Of a DNA stretch of 64,000 nucleotides, positions 35,395 through 44,611 are shown piece by piece. Where the stretch lies: positions 70,218 through 134,217 of the forward strand of contig CAWARM010000005.1 of assembly GCA_963784425.1 (NCBI GenBank), given 5' to 3'. The stretch's first letter is position 1. Each line of letters opens with the position of its first letter. The position numbers and the translations under genes are program-made. The notes below the pieces were generated by a model. It worked only from the letters and a program-made list of their open reading frames with translations. It made no database searches and was not told the DNA's origin. The stretch comes from SHZL01 sp963784425 (GTDB taxonomy: Bacteria; Pseudomonadota; Gammaproteobacteria; Xanthomonadales; SZUA-36).

Positions 35395-35419
35395 AATTGT
35401 TAAAAATAGCTTAACAATT
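35395..35419 (-). promoter_or_regulatory. Inverted repeat in the mtrA leader
   Basis: AATTGTTAA (35395-35403) and TTAACAATT (35411-35419) form perfect 9-bp arms with a 7-base spacer, about 45 bases upstream of mtrA. It may be an operator or a leader hairpin; no T-run follows it in the direction of transcription. Confidence 0.5.
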
Positions 35420-35454
35420 GGTTTACTTAATACCATGCCCCATCGTTTGAAAAC

Positions 35455-35468
35455 TTGATTCATGTCAA
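35455..35468 (-). promoter_or_regulatory. FNR-like box upstream of mtrAB
   Basis: TTGAT-TCAT-GTCAA differs from the FNR consensus TTGAT-N4-ATCAA at one base. Its centre is about 110 bases before the mtrA start. A TATTAA-like -10 region nearby would place it around -41, the usual activating position. No FNR gene is in the window. Confidence 0.6.
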
Positions 35469-35503
35469 GTAATGCATGAATGGCAAAATCAGTTATCTGA
35501 AAA

Positions 35504-35893
35504 TCAATTGTCCTTTGCGCCCTGGTCTATCCACAGGCGCAGGGTTTCAATTTCCGCTTTGCTGGCGCTTACCGACTTTCCATGCGGCATTTTGATGGAC
35601 GGGTCAGCGCGCCCTTCCATCAGTACGAGCATGTTACTGCCCTGGCTGTCCCCGGCAATGACCATGGGGCCGTTGCGGGTGCCCTTCATGAGATCCGCAT
35701 AGCTGGCCACGCTGAAACCGCTGGCCACCTCGCCTTTGCCACCGACCTGGTGGCACTCGATACAGTACTTGTCGGTGATGGGCTTTACGTCCTGTGCATA
35801 GCTGACCGTGGGTTCCTTGTTACAGCCGGCAACGGTGAGCAGAGTCAGTAGCGGCACTATTTTCATGCAGGACGATCGGGTGAACATGGTCAT
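35504..35893 (-). CDS. Monoheme c-type cytochrome lipoprotein
   Basis: A 129-residue protein with a lipobox (LLTVAGC, lipid-anchored Cys near residue 24) and one heme site CIECH. The layout PITDKYCIECHQVGGKGEV and the C-terminal SASKAEIETLRLWIDQGA recall the cytochrome C domain seen in planctomycete-type fusions, here standing alone. Start ATG 35893 has AGGAG upstream. The distal ligand may be one of the Met residues near MLVLMEGRADPSIKMPHG. It precedes mtrA by 150 bases that contain an FNR-like box, so it may have a separate transcript. It could hand electrons to or from MtrA. Confidence 0.85.
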   Translation of the reverse strand: MTMFTRSSCMKIVPLLTLLTVAGCNKEPTVSYAQDVKPITDKYCIECHQVGGKGEVASGFSVASYADLMKGTRNGPMVIAGDSQGSNMLVLMEGRADPSIKMPHGKSVSASKAEIETLRLWIDQGAKDN

Positions 35894-36086
35894 GGACTTC
35901 TCCTGATTTCACAGCCTGGCAAACGGTTTAACCCATTGCAAAAGTACCCTTACAGCGGCACCACGCCCATGACACATGTCAAGTCGATGAAACTCTACAC
36001 GGTGTACGCGGCGAAAAAAAGGTTAAATTTGGCATCAATAGGCGAAACGGCTATGCAGAAGTGACGTTTGAGGCGGGCAGATCACC

Positions 36087-37473
36087 ATGAAAACCACCAT
36101 TGTCGGCGCAGGAATATCCGGCCTGGCTACCGCCCATGCCATCCTGTCCGGCAACCCGCTAGCCGAGGTATCGGTGTTCGAATCCAGTGAGCGCGTGGGG
36201 GGCAAGGTATGGACCGAGACCAGCCCGGAGGGGTTTATTTGCGAGGCCGGGGTAAACGGTTTTCTCGACAAGATCCCGCGGACCCTGCAACTGTGCGCTG
36301 AGATTGGGCTTACCCCGGTGTCCGCAAACACCGCTGCGCAGAAACGCTACGTTTTCAGCCGGCAGGAGTTGCACAAGCTGCCGGAAACCCCGCCGGAATT
36401 CCTCACTTCCCGTTTGCTCAGCGTGCCCGGTCGTTTGCGCGTTCTGTGGGAAATCCTGGTCGGGGGCACCGATAAAACAGACGAGTCCCTCGCAGAGTTT
36501 GCCGTCCGCAGGCTGGGCCGTGAGGCCCTGGAAAAACTGATCGACCCGATGGCTTCCGGTGTGTTTGCCGGTGATGCCACGAAGATGAGCCTGAGGAGTT
36601 GTTTCCCCCGCATTCACGAAGTGGAAGAACAATACGGCAGCCTGATTCGTGGCCTGGTCAAGCTGCAAATGAAGGCACGCGCCACTGGAAAAAAGAATAT
36701 TCCGGGTCCCGGCCCGGGAGGCAGGCTGACTTCATTCGGGCAGGGTATGAGTGCATTGACCGATACCCTTGCCGACCGCCTGGGAACCAGGCTGCACAAG
36801 TCCGCCCCGGTGCTGAGCATTTCCCGCGACGGTGAGCCGCTATACCCTGCACCTGGCCGACGGCACGCAGGCAGAGACAGAGGCACTGGTGCTGGCCATC
36901 CCCGCCTATGCCCAATCGCGCATTTTGCAGGAACTCGATCCACAGCTTGCGCAGCTGGTCGGCGAAATCGGCTATCCCCCGCTGACCGTGGTCTGCCTGG
37001 GTTACGCCCTGGCCTCGAAACCTGCAACTCTCGATGGATTTGGCTTCCTCGTCCCATCCGTTGAGCAACGCGCTATCCTTGGCACCATTGTCGATTCCAA
37101 CGTATTTCCCGGGCGTGCGCCGGCGGGACACATGCTGCTGCGCACCATGGTGGGCGGCGCCCGGAACCCCCGGCTTGCGGAATTGCCCGATAAATCGCTG
37201 TTTGATCTGGTCCGCAGCGACTTGAAAGACATCACCGGTCTCACTGCAGAACCGGTCTTTGGCAGAATTTTCCGCCACGAAAAAGCCATCCCGCAGTATG
37301 TGGTGGGCCATGCCGCACGGCTCAAAGCCATAGCCCAGGCGCTCGTGCGTCATCCCGGCCTGATATTGTCCGGCAATGCGTTTCGCGGGGTAAGCCTGAA
37401 CGATTGCGTGGTCAATGCCTGGAAAACAGCTGGTTCGCTAATGCCGGCAGCCGTCACTAGCACTGAAGCATGA
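36087..37473 (+). CDS. hemY: Protoporphyrinogen oxidase, FAD type (frameshifted near 36832)
   Basis: A FAD enzyme of about 461 residues after removing one base within 36826-36838. The first frame has TIVGAGISGLATAHAI, SSERVGGKVWTETSPEGF and EAGVNGFLDKIP. The second has ALVLAIPAYAQSRILQELD, GFGFLVPSVEQRAILGTIVD and LSGNAFRGVSLNDCVV, which is the standard end of this family. It oxidises protoporphyrinogen IX to protoporphyrin in heme synthesis, using oxygen. Its place among multiheme cytochrome genes suggests local heme supply, though the oxygen dependence contrasts with the anaerobic flavour of the neighbours. It diverges from the lipoprotein cytochrome. The frameshift is probably a sequence error. 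Confidence 0.83.
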
Positions 37474-37515
37474 ACAGGAACAAAATGAGGATCTTGGTGG
37501 CAAACTGCCCAAGCA

Positions 37516-39288
37516 TCACCCGCTGGTCACGTTCCCCGCTACCCCGATCAGCACAAGCACCAGAAGCAGCAAGCCGAAGGCGATCAACGTGAAACCCAGC
37601 ACTTTGGCTCCCAGGGTCATGGGTTGCGAGGGAGCGTCAACCAGGTATTTTTCGAGCTCTCCGGAGGCAAGGAGGCGATTGTATTCCACCCTGTGCTCGC
37701 GCTTGAAATCTTCCAGGCGCATCGAACCGGTGAACATCACGACATCCAGCGGGAACTTGTCCGGCCTGAAATGGTTGTTGAAGAAATGCACGGTGAACAG
37801 GAACAGCACCGCCAGCAACCCCACCTCTCCGTGGAGAATCGTGGCCACGTTAAAGATCCAGCCCGGCAGAAGAGCGGCGGTCACGTTTGGAAACCATAGC
37901 ATCAGGCCGGTGGCGCCGATGAAGATTACCGCCCCTAACGGCGCCCAGTAGTCGAACTTCTGCCAGTAAGTCCAGCGATCGAACACCGGCTTCGGCCCCA
38001 AACCGAAGAACCATTTCACCATTGCAAAAATATCCCGGACATCTTGCAAGCGTGGGGTCAGTGAATTGGGGCCAAACCAGTCGAAGGTCTTCCGGTTCTG
38101 CGCTATGTGAACCACGAAATAAATCAGTTGCACGAAAATTATGATTGCAAACAACACTGCGCAGGTCCGGTGAACCACAGCCGTGACCCGGGGACCCCCC
38201 AGCCAATGCATCACTACCGGCGCCCAGGTAGAGTCTGCGTACAACACCGACATGCCGGTTAGAGCCAGGGTCATCAGGCTGAGGGCGAAAATAAGATGGG
38301 CGACGCGCCAGATCTGCGGGAAGCGCTGGAAATGCTTGCCCTTTAGTTTGCCATCAAGCAATGCATCTGTTTTCACCTGCGGACGGGATTTCCGCTCCTT
38401 GCGTTCCTTGTATTCGCGGTAAAACCATAAGGCGGAATGGGACCAGAAAAACGCAAACGTGCCGCCAAGCAAAAGCAGCATGAACTTGGACGCTATCCAG
38501 ATATATGGATAGCGCCTGAAGTCATGGGCTGTGCCGTGCGGCTCGAACCTCGCGAAACTCGCTGTTGCTCCCTCGTGGCATTTTTGGCAGGTCTCAAGGC
38601 GGTTATCCGCATGCACGGAGGATTTTGGATCATCCACCCGCTGTATGTCATGGCTACCGTGACAGTCGAAGCACTTGGCCGTGTAGGCGTAACCCAGAGT
38701 GTTCACTTGTCCATGGTAAGTTCCGGCATAGGACTTCAGGCTATCCGCGTGACAGCTACCGCAGTTCTGGGTAATTGCGAGCCTGGTCCCGTCCGTCGCT
38801 GGACTTTCTACATCGTGCGTAGAGTGGCAATCAGAGCAGACAGCCGCGGCCAGGTTCTTGTTCTCCAGCAGTTCCTTTCCGTGTACCGAGCTGGCGTACT
38901 CCGCGCGTTCACTGGCATGACATTTTCCGCACATGTCTGGCACTGCGAGACGCCAATACTGGTGTTCCGGGCTGTCGGCGGCATAGACACCGTGCGCTGC
39001 ACCCGCCGGGTGGGAAGTTTCCTTGATGCCCGTATGACACTCGACGCAAGCGCGCTTTCCATGGACGCTTTTCCCGAATTTGTCGCTGATCACTTTCAGC
39101 TGGCGCGTCTGATCCTCAGCCCCTTGGGCCGCAATATCCTGCTTTGCGTGACAGCGCAGACAGGTTTCATTGGCGGGATTGCCGGCTTGTGGTTCCGCGG
39201 CATGGGCCTGCTCCTGCCACAAAATCACTGCTCCAGCCAGGCACAGGAGGCCCAGCATGAAGTGCGTTGCGAGTCTTGAAATGCGCAT
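37516..39288 (-). CDS. Heptaheme cytochrome c / cytochrome b fusion protein, type A
   Basis: A 590-residue fusion. After a signal peptide, residues about 35-260 hold seven CXXCH sites (CLRCH, CVECH, CGKCH, CSDCH, CGSCH, CFDCH, CQKCH). The C-terminal half has a di-heme cytochrome-b561-like membrane domain with paired His (for example RVAHLIFALSLM, VVHRTCAVLF and LFLFTVHFFNNHFRP). The periplasmic hemes are thus wired to a membrane quinone site, a design for quinol oxidation or quinone reduction. A paralog with nine hemes is at 42545-44506. The stop is 43 bases from the convergent hemY stop. Confidence 0.85.
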   Translation of the reverse strand: MRISRLATHFMLGLLCLAGAVILWQEQAHAAEPQAGNPANETCLRCHAKQDIAAQGAEDQTRQLKVISDKFGKSVHGKRACVECHTGIKETSHPAGAAHGVYAADSPEHQYWRLAVPDMCGKCHASERAEYASSVHGKELLENKNLAAAVCSDCHSTHDVESPATDGTRLAITQNCGSCHADSLKSYAGTYHGQVNTLGYAYTAKCFDCHGSHDIQRVDDPKSSVHADNRLETCQKCHEGATASFARFEPHGTAHDFRRYPYIWIASKFMLLLLGGTFAFFWSHSALWFYREYKERKERKSRPQVKTDALLDGKLKGKHFQRFPQIWRVAHLIFALSLMTLALTGMSVLYADSTWAPVVMHWLGGPRVTAVVHRTCAVLFAIIIFVQLIYFVVHIAQNRKTFDWFGPNSLTPRLQDVRDIFAMVKWFFGLGPKPVFDRWTYWQKFDYWAPLGAVIFIGATGLMLWFPNVTAALLPGWIFNVATILHGEVGLLAVLFLFTVHFFNNHFRPDKFPLDVVMFTGSMRLEDFKREHRVEYNRLLASGELEKYLVDAPSQPMTLGAKVLGFTLIAFGLLLLVLVLIGVAGNVTSG

Positions 39289-39383
39289 GGTGCTTATTCC
39301 CGGTTAAACAATCGGCAACCGTCCCTTCGCCACCCTGGGCTTATTCACCCCGTGGCCGCGCAGGCGTGCTATTTCGCACCCGG

Positions 39384-40151
39384 CTACGCTCTCACCGCTT
39401 TTACCCCAAGCTTACCCCAAGCCTGGAAGCTGAACCAGAGCAGAACTCCAATCCCGAGCATTGGTGCAACCATTGCATAGGAAATTCCAATTAATCCCGC
39501 GATAAACATCATCGCAGCAGTTTTCAAAATCCGCGTTTCAGACTTCGCCGCCGGATGGAGCGGTTTGGCCTCTTCCGGTTCCTGAGTCTCGGCGTTGAGC
39601 AACATGCTTGCAAGCATGACCAGCCCGACGGCGGGGAAGATGAGTACGTAGAAAAGACCGACGAAGGGAGCCAGCAAGAACAATACGATGTCTTTCATGT
39701 GCGATGCAGGCTTTGCTACTGCCCCCGCAGGGGCGACACCGGCAGCGGGTGTTTGGGGTTGTAACGCAGCCTGAGAAAGGCTGGCTTGCAGCAGACGCTT
39801 GGCCGTATCCACCAGTTGTTCGGGCGCCAGCGGCTTATGCAGGAATTCGACCACGCCGGCGGCGGCTGCAGCGCGCTTCTGATCGTCGACAAGGACCTGA
39901 CCGGTGACTATGACCACCGGCAGCCCGGGTTGGCGGACATGAATCTCCTCCGCCGCATCCAGGCCGCTCATGCCACGCATCACCAGGCCGGTGAATACTG
40001 CGTCGTATTTACCCTGATCCAGTTCCCACAAGGCGTCTTCACCGCTCAATGCGGTGACGACGGAATACCCTTCGGCGGTTAACACTTGTTCAATGTTTTT
40101 CCTGACGGCAGGGTCTTCGTCGACTACGAGAATTTTGCTTGAGTTACTCAA
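39384..40151 (-). CDS. Degenerate receiver domain with C-terminal membrane segments
   Basis: A 255-residue protein. Residues 1-125 are a CheY-like receiver: KILVVDEDP with acidic D11-E12-D13, conserved Thr83 region and Lys106 in FLHKP. The phosphoacceptor position in YDAVFTGLVMRGMSG is Gly55 instead of Asp, so ordinary phosphorylation is impossible. A Pro/Ala-rich linker leads to two hydrophobic blocks (about 160-195 and 215-250), each with one or two membrane helices. TTG 40151 is preferred, with GGGGAG nine bases upstream. It lies between two cytochrome-b fusion genes and may scaffold or sense them. The architecture is unfamiliar to me. Confidence 0.7.
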   Translation of the reverse strand: MSNSSKILVVDEDPAVRKNIEQVLTAEGYSVVTALSGEDALWELDQGKYDAVFTGLVMRGMSGLDAAEEIHVRQPGLPVVIVTGQVLVDDQKRAAAAAGVVEFLHKPLAPEQLVDTAKRLLQASLSQAALQPQTPAAGVAPAGAVAKPASHMKDIVLFLLAPFVGLFYVLIFPAVGLVMLASMLLNAETQEPEEAKPLHPAAKSETRILKTAAMMFIAGLIGISYAMVAPMLGIGVLLWFSFQAWGKLGVKAVRA

Positions 40152-40322
40152 GATGATGCTCCCCAATTGTGCGACGGAAAAGCGAGCCCATCGCAACCGG
40201 GTATCAGAGTGTCCACGTCCGGCTCGCTCCATGGGCAGAAAGCTCAGTAACCAGCCTGGTGGCGAGGTGCCAGATGATTATATGCGGCCATCCGGCGCGC
40301 GACAACGGCGCATGCACGAACA

Positions 40323-42356
40323 TTAGTCCTCTGGCTCTTCATATCCGGTGAGCATTTCCTTGAAATGTGTCGAACGCTTCTGCCCGAGCGCGCCCATATA
40401 CGCGTGCACCAATATGAAAGAGACGAAGAAAATGAACAGCAGCACGTGAATGGTATCCACCACCCGGATTCCACCCATCATTTCAATCCAGCCATGAAAT
40501 CCTTTGACATTCCACAGCATGAGGCCCGTGACGAACTGAATGGGAACGGCCACCATCATCACCAACTGGTAGGTCATCCTCTGCATGGGATTGAACTTGT
40601 CATAGGGTTGGACATGATGCGGACTGTGCTCGCCCTTGAAAATACCGTAGCTGTAATAGCGCATCTGGAGGAAGAAATTGCGGAAGAAAGACTGCGCATC
40701 CAGCACCGGCTGATAGTTGGAGATCCTGTCCGAAGCCAGATAGTAGCCCAGCCAGACGAAATAGTTGCCGATGACCGTGAATCCAACCCAGTTGTGCAGT
40801 TTGACCGCCATTTCGAAAGTCATCAGCTGGAACAAGTCAAGGTACCTGAGCTGGACGCCGGTCAAGACCAGCAGCACGAATCCCAACGCATTGATCCAGT
40901 GCCAGATCCGCACCGGCAACGGATTGATATACACCTTGTCTGGTTCGGAGGGCGCGGTCTGAATGGCTGGACTCGATTGTTCCCTGACGCGCTCTATTCC
41001 GTCATTCCGCTTCCGCAGTAACTTGCCTGCCGCCAGATGAATAATGGGTATGGCAAGGCCGCCGATCAGCCCAAGGATCAGCAAGCCGTCCAGCAGCTTG
41101 ACCCGGGTCCCGCCGATTGCGTAGAAGTCGCTGACAGAGCCCACCGAACCCAGGAGATCGCTGTCCGCCGGGTAGCGCTCTGTCCTGCCGTCAGGTCGGG
41201 AAATTGATACCGTGACATTCTCAAACGCCTCGGAACCTTCCTGGTGGCAACTGTCGCAGTTTCTGACCGCCGACGACTTGATCGCCAGTTGATGCGCTTC
41301 GACCCCGCTGCGAACTTTCATCCGCCCCCGCAGGGCCATATCTTCTGCCCGGCCTGTTTGGCTGGATTTCCTGGCGAGTTTCGAGAGTTCCTGTGCGTCA
41401 AGGCCGTCACCGGCCGCATCGGTAGTGCTCATGCGCTTACCCATCGCCTGGGTTCTATCCATTTGTCCGGCCGGGGCCCCCGTGGTCAGCTCGTGGTAGA
41501 GCTCCAGGTCAATCCCGCGCTCCGCCAGAGGTGCATGGCAGGCTGCGCAGGAGACCACGTCCAGGTGCAACGCGGCATTCGGCAGCCATTGGGCGTGCGC
41601 CAGCAGGACGCCTTCGTGACACCCCAGGCATACAGTTTTCAGACGGTCACCCGCTGCCACGGCTGTCACTTCATGAGCCTGGTGGCAGTCCGCACAAGCT
41701 GGCGCATGTACATTGCTTGCCCGAATGACATTGCCTTCGGTCCTGGCCTTCCCATGTACGCTCTGGGCATAAGCTGCGTAGATGTCTTCATGGCAGCCCT
41801 TGCAGGGTAGCCCGGTTTCAGGCCCATCGGTGTCCATCGGCTGAACGGCGTGGGCACCGTGACAGTCCTGGCACATCGGGGCGCTGGTATTGCCCGCGTT
41901 GACGAGGCTGGCATGGATGCTGCCTTCGTATTGATCGAACTTCCCGGCATGGCAGCCACGGCAGTTCTGGCTTTGAGCCAGTGAAAACTCACGCTTGCTG
42001 CCGATCGGTTTCCTTGCGGGGTGCTTTTTTCCGGCGATCGCTGTATGGCAGTCGGTGCAACCGATCCCGTTGTGCACGGAGTTTGCCAGTTCGGTCAGTT
42101 CAACATGGAGGGAAAGTATTTCGCCATCTTCAAGGGTCTTTTTCGGGTTTTTGGAGTGACACTTCAGACACTTGGCATCGCCCGTCTGTGCGGGCTTTTC
42201 AGACACAGTAGCGGCCATCGCCATGGGAGCGAATAGCATTGTGACCACCAACAGGACAGCAAGGACGGCTATTGTTCGGCTGGCACTGCCTCTTGATCTG
42301 CAATTTCTGCCCGGGACCATCAACACCAGTTTCCTCTTGGTTTTCCGTGAACGCAT
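40323..42356 (-). CDS. Nonaheme cytochrome c / cytochrome b fusion protein, type B
   Basis: A 677-residue fusion with nine CXXCH sites in the first 375 residues (CLKCH, CTDCH, CRGCH, CQDCH, CKGCH, CADCH, CLGCH, CAACH and, isolated after a linker, CDSCH). A membrane anchor follows near residue 420 and then a four-helix cytochrome b with RIWHWINALGFVLLVLTGVQ, KLHNWVGFTVIGNYFV and IHVLLFIFFVSFILVHAYMG, as in hydrogenase or thiosulfate-reductase type cytochrome b. It is not a close paralog of the type A proteins. The N-terminus is uncertain (ATG 42356, or ATG 42320 with AGAGG upstream). Periplasmic heme wire on a quinone-reactive membrane module. Confidence 0.82.
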   Translation of the reverse strand: MRSRKTKRKLVLMVPGRNCRSRGSASRTIAVLAVLLVVTMLFAPMAMAATVSEKPAQTGDAKCLKCHSKNPKKTLEDGEILSLHVELTELANSVHNGIGCTDCHTAIAGKKHPARKPIGSKREFSLAQSQNCRGCHAGKFDQYEGSIHASLVNAGNTSAPMCQDCHGAHAVQPMDTDGPETGLPCKGCHEDIYAAYAQSVHGKARTEGNVIRASNVHAPACADCHQAHEVTAVAAGDRLKTVCLGCHEGVLLAHAQWLPNAALHLDVVSCAACHAPLAERGIDLELYHELTTGAPAGQMDRTQAMGKRMSTTDAAGDGLDAQELSKLARKSSQTGRAEDMALRGRMKVRSGVEAHQLAIKSSAVRNCDSCHQEGSEAFENVTVSISRPDGRTERYPADSDLLGSVGSVSDFYAIGGTRVKLLDGLLILGLIGGLAIPIIHLAAGKLLRKRNDGIERVREQSSPAIQTAPSEPDKVYINPLPVRIWHWINALGFVLLVLTGVQLRYLDLFQLMTFEMAVKLHNWVGFTVIGNYFVWLGYYLASDRISNYQPVLDAQSFFRNFFLQMRYYSYGIFKGEHSPHHVQPYDKFNPMQRMTYQLVMMVAVPIQFVTGLMLWNVKGFHGWIEMMGGIRVVDTIHVLLFIFFVSFILVHAYMGALGQKRSTHFKEMLTGYEEPED

Positions 42357-42544
42357 GGTAACCCGCTTTTCAGGCTCGCTTCAGTGTTGCTTTGATCCAG
42401 ATTCATATTCTCATGTGAGTAATTCGCGTATTGTTGCGACCGTACCCGCTGGTTTGATACATTGATTGAAGCGGCGCCAATGACGCGGCACCAATAATCA
42501 GGAATTACAATGCCCCCGGTTTCCCGACGCAGGTAGCGCCTATA

Positions 42545-44506
42545 ATGCCACGCATGCACATTTCAGGCATTAGGCCATCCCTGGTGGCATTCACCCTCGT
42601 CGCATTGGCGGCCATGTTTCTTCCGCCCTTTTGCGGCACAGCCCAAGCTGAGCCTGCGGACCCCAAGCTGGCCAATACCAAGTGCCTGCGTTGCCACGGC
42701 AAAGAGAATTTTTCCCGGGAAGGCGCCGATGGCCAGATGCGTGACCTGAGCGTTTCCGCCGATGCATTCCAGCACAGCGTGCACGGTAAACGCGACTGCG
42801 TCAGTTGTCACAAGGACATAACGAAGATACCGCACGAGAAGGGAGTTGAACACAAGGTGGGCTGTGTGCAGTGCCATACAGAGCTTTGGGCCGAAGCACA
42901 GCAATCCGGCACGACAGAAGAACATGCCCGGCTGGGCGTGGTCGTCCAGCAAATTCACAACTACATGGGCTCTATACATGCCCAGCCCAGCATGGAGGAT
43001 CAGTCACGCACCAACGCCACTTGTTACAACTGTCACGACGCACACTATATCGAACCCATCGACAGCCGCGTCGGTTCCAAATCGCGCCTGAACATCCCGC
43101 AAATCTGCGGGAAATGCCACGTCAGGCAACGGGATGAATATTTTACTTCTGTGCACGGGCAGGAAATTCTTGCCGGTAATGCCAACGCGGCAGTGTGCAG
43201 CGATTGCCACACCACCCACAACATTGAAAAACCACACGAGGCTTCCGGCAGGCTGGCCATCACCCAAAAGTGTGGCAACTGCCACGCAGAGAACCTGGCA
43301 TCGTACATGGGCACCTACCATGGCAAAGTGACCACTTTGGGTTATGCGCAAACCGCCAAGTGCTATGACTGTCATGGGTCCCATGGCATCAAGCGGCTGA
43401 GTGACCCGATGTCGAAGATGCACGCCGACAATCGCCTGGAGACTTGCCGGACTTGTCACGCCAACGCGACAAAGGGCTATGTCACGTTTCAGCCGCATGG
43501 CACCAGCCATGACCTGGAGAAGTACCCGGAGATGTGGATTGCTTCCAAGTTCATGATCGGGCTGCTGCTGGGCACATTCAGTTTCTTCTGGATACATTCG
43601 GCATTCTGGTACTGGCGCGAGTACCAGGACCGCAAGCAGGGCAAGGACCGGCCGCATGTGCTGACTGAGGGTCTGGACCTGGTAATCCAAGGCAAGACCC
43701 ATTTCAGGCGTTTCGGGCGGTGGTGGCGGCTGGCCCACCTGGTCGGGGCAGTGTCCATCATGACTCTCACGCTGACCGGCATCACGGTACTGTATGCCGA
43801 GAGCTCATGGGCTCCGGTCATGATGAATCTCCTGGGTGGACCGCACACCGCCGGCATCATCCACCGTATCGGGGCTATCGGTTTCATCACGGTCTTTTTT
43901 GTCCACCTGGTTTATTTCACGTTGCGCATTGGCCGCAACCTGAAGACCTTCCAGTGGTTCGGACCTAACTCCCTGATACCCAACTTGCAGGACCTGAAGG
44001 ACATCGTAGCGATGTTCCAATGGTTCATTGGACAGGCGTCGCGGCCGATGTTCGACCACTTTACATACTGGGAGAAATTCGACTACTGGGCGCCGTTCTG
44101 GGGCATGATGATCATCGGCATCAGCGGCTTGATGATGTGGTTTCCGTCCGTCACGGCTTCACTGTTCCCGGGCTGGGTATTCAACGTGGCCGCCATCGTC
44201 CACGGTGAGGAGGCCTTCCTGGCGGCAGTGTTCCTGTTCACGGTACATTTCTTCAACAACCACTTCAGACCCGACAAGTTCCCGCAGGACATCACCATGT
44301 TCACGGGCAAGGTGCCGCTGGAAATCTACCGGCACGAGCACCGCAAGGAATACGACCGGCTGCTGGCTTCCGGTGAGCTCAAGAAGTACCTGGTGGACGC
44401 GCCATCCGTGCCAATGACCCGCGCATCCAAAACGCTGGGCGCCACCTTGATCATGTTCGGCCTGTTCTTGCTGACCCTGGTGCTGCTGGGATTTTTCGAA
44501 ATCTAG
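42545..44506 (+). CDS. Nonaheme cytochrome c / cytochrome b fusion protein, type A paralog
   Basis: A 653-residue paralog of 37516-39288. Nine heme sites: CLRCH, CVSCH, CVQCH, CYNCH, CGKCH, CSDCH, CGNCH, CYDCH and CRTCH, the extra two lying in an insert near residues 95-160. The membrane half is nearly collinear with the paralog (RLAHLVGAVSIMTLTLTG, IIHRIGAIGFITVFFVHLVY, VFLFTVHFFNNHFRPDKFP, YLVDAPSVPMT). The start could be ATG 42545 or 42554; TATAAT overlaps the first, so a nearly leaderless transcript starting near the second is conceivable. It diverges from the type B gene by 188 bases. Confidence 0.85.
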   Translation: MPRMHISGIRPSLVAFTLVALAAMFLPPFCGTAQAEPADPKLANTKCLRCHGKENFSREGADGQMRDLSVSADAFQHSVHGKRDCVSCHKDITKIPHEKGVEHKVGCVQCHTELWAEAQQSGTTEEHARLGVVVQQIHNYMGSIHAQPSMEDQSRTNATCYNCHDAHYIEPIDSRVGSKSRLNIPQICGKCHVRQRDEYFTSVHGQEILAGNANAAVCSDCHTTHNIEKPHEASGRLAITQKCGNCHAENLASYMGTYHGKVTTLGYAQTAKCYDCHGSHGIKRLSDPMSKMHADNRLETCRTCHANATKGYVTFQPHGTSHDLEKYPEMWIASKFMIGLLLGTFSFFWIHSAFWYWREYQDRKQGKDRPHVLTEGLDLVIQGKTHFRRFGRWWRLAHLVGAVSIMTLTLTGITVLYAESSWAPVMMNLLGGPHTAGIIHRIGAIGFITVFFVHLVYFTLRIGRNLKTFQWFGPNSLIPNLQDLKDIVAMFQWFIGQASRPMFDHFTYWEKFDYWAPFWGMMIIGISGLMMWFPSVTASLFPGWVFNVAAIVHGEEAFLAAVFLFTVHFFNNHFRPDKFPQDITMFTGKVPLEIYRHEHRKEYDRLLASGELKKYLVDAPSVPMTRASKTLGATLIMFGLFLLTLVLLGFFEI

Positions 44507-44534
44507 CGGCTGCACAGCCAGGCGGGGGTATACT

Positions 44535-44561
44535 GGATACAGTCATCAGGGCACTGTATCC
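44535..44561 (+). promoter_or_regulatory. Inverted repeat before the tetraheme lipoprotein genes
   Basis: GGATACAGT and ACTGTATCC, perfect 9-bp arms with a 9-base spacer, lie 29 bases after the preceding stop and 50 bases before the next start. A third GGATACTG half-site follows at about 44573. Without a T-run it looks more like an operator than a terminator. Confidence 0.45.
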
Positions 44562-44611
44562 TAAGTGAAGCTGGATACTGCGCTCTGGCTGGTTTCGGGA
44601 TGGAGAACGAT

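Noticed and set aside
42480..42560. FNR-like boxes (TTGATCCAGATTCA, TTGATACATTGATT) before the nonaheme gene
   Set aside because: Two or more mismatches in the second half-site; chance similarity in an AT-rich stretch.
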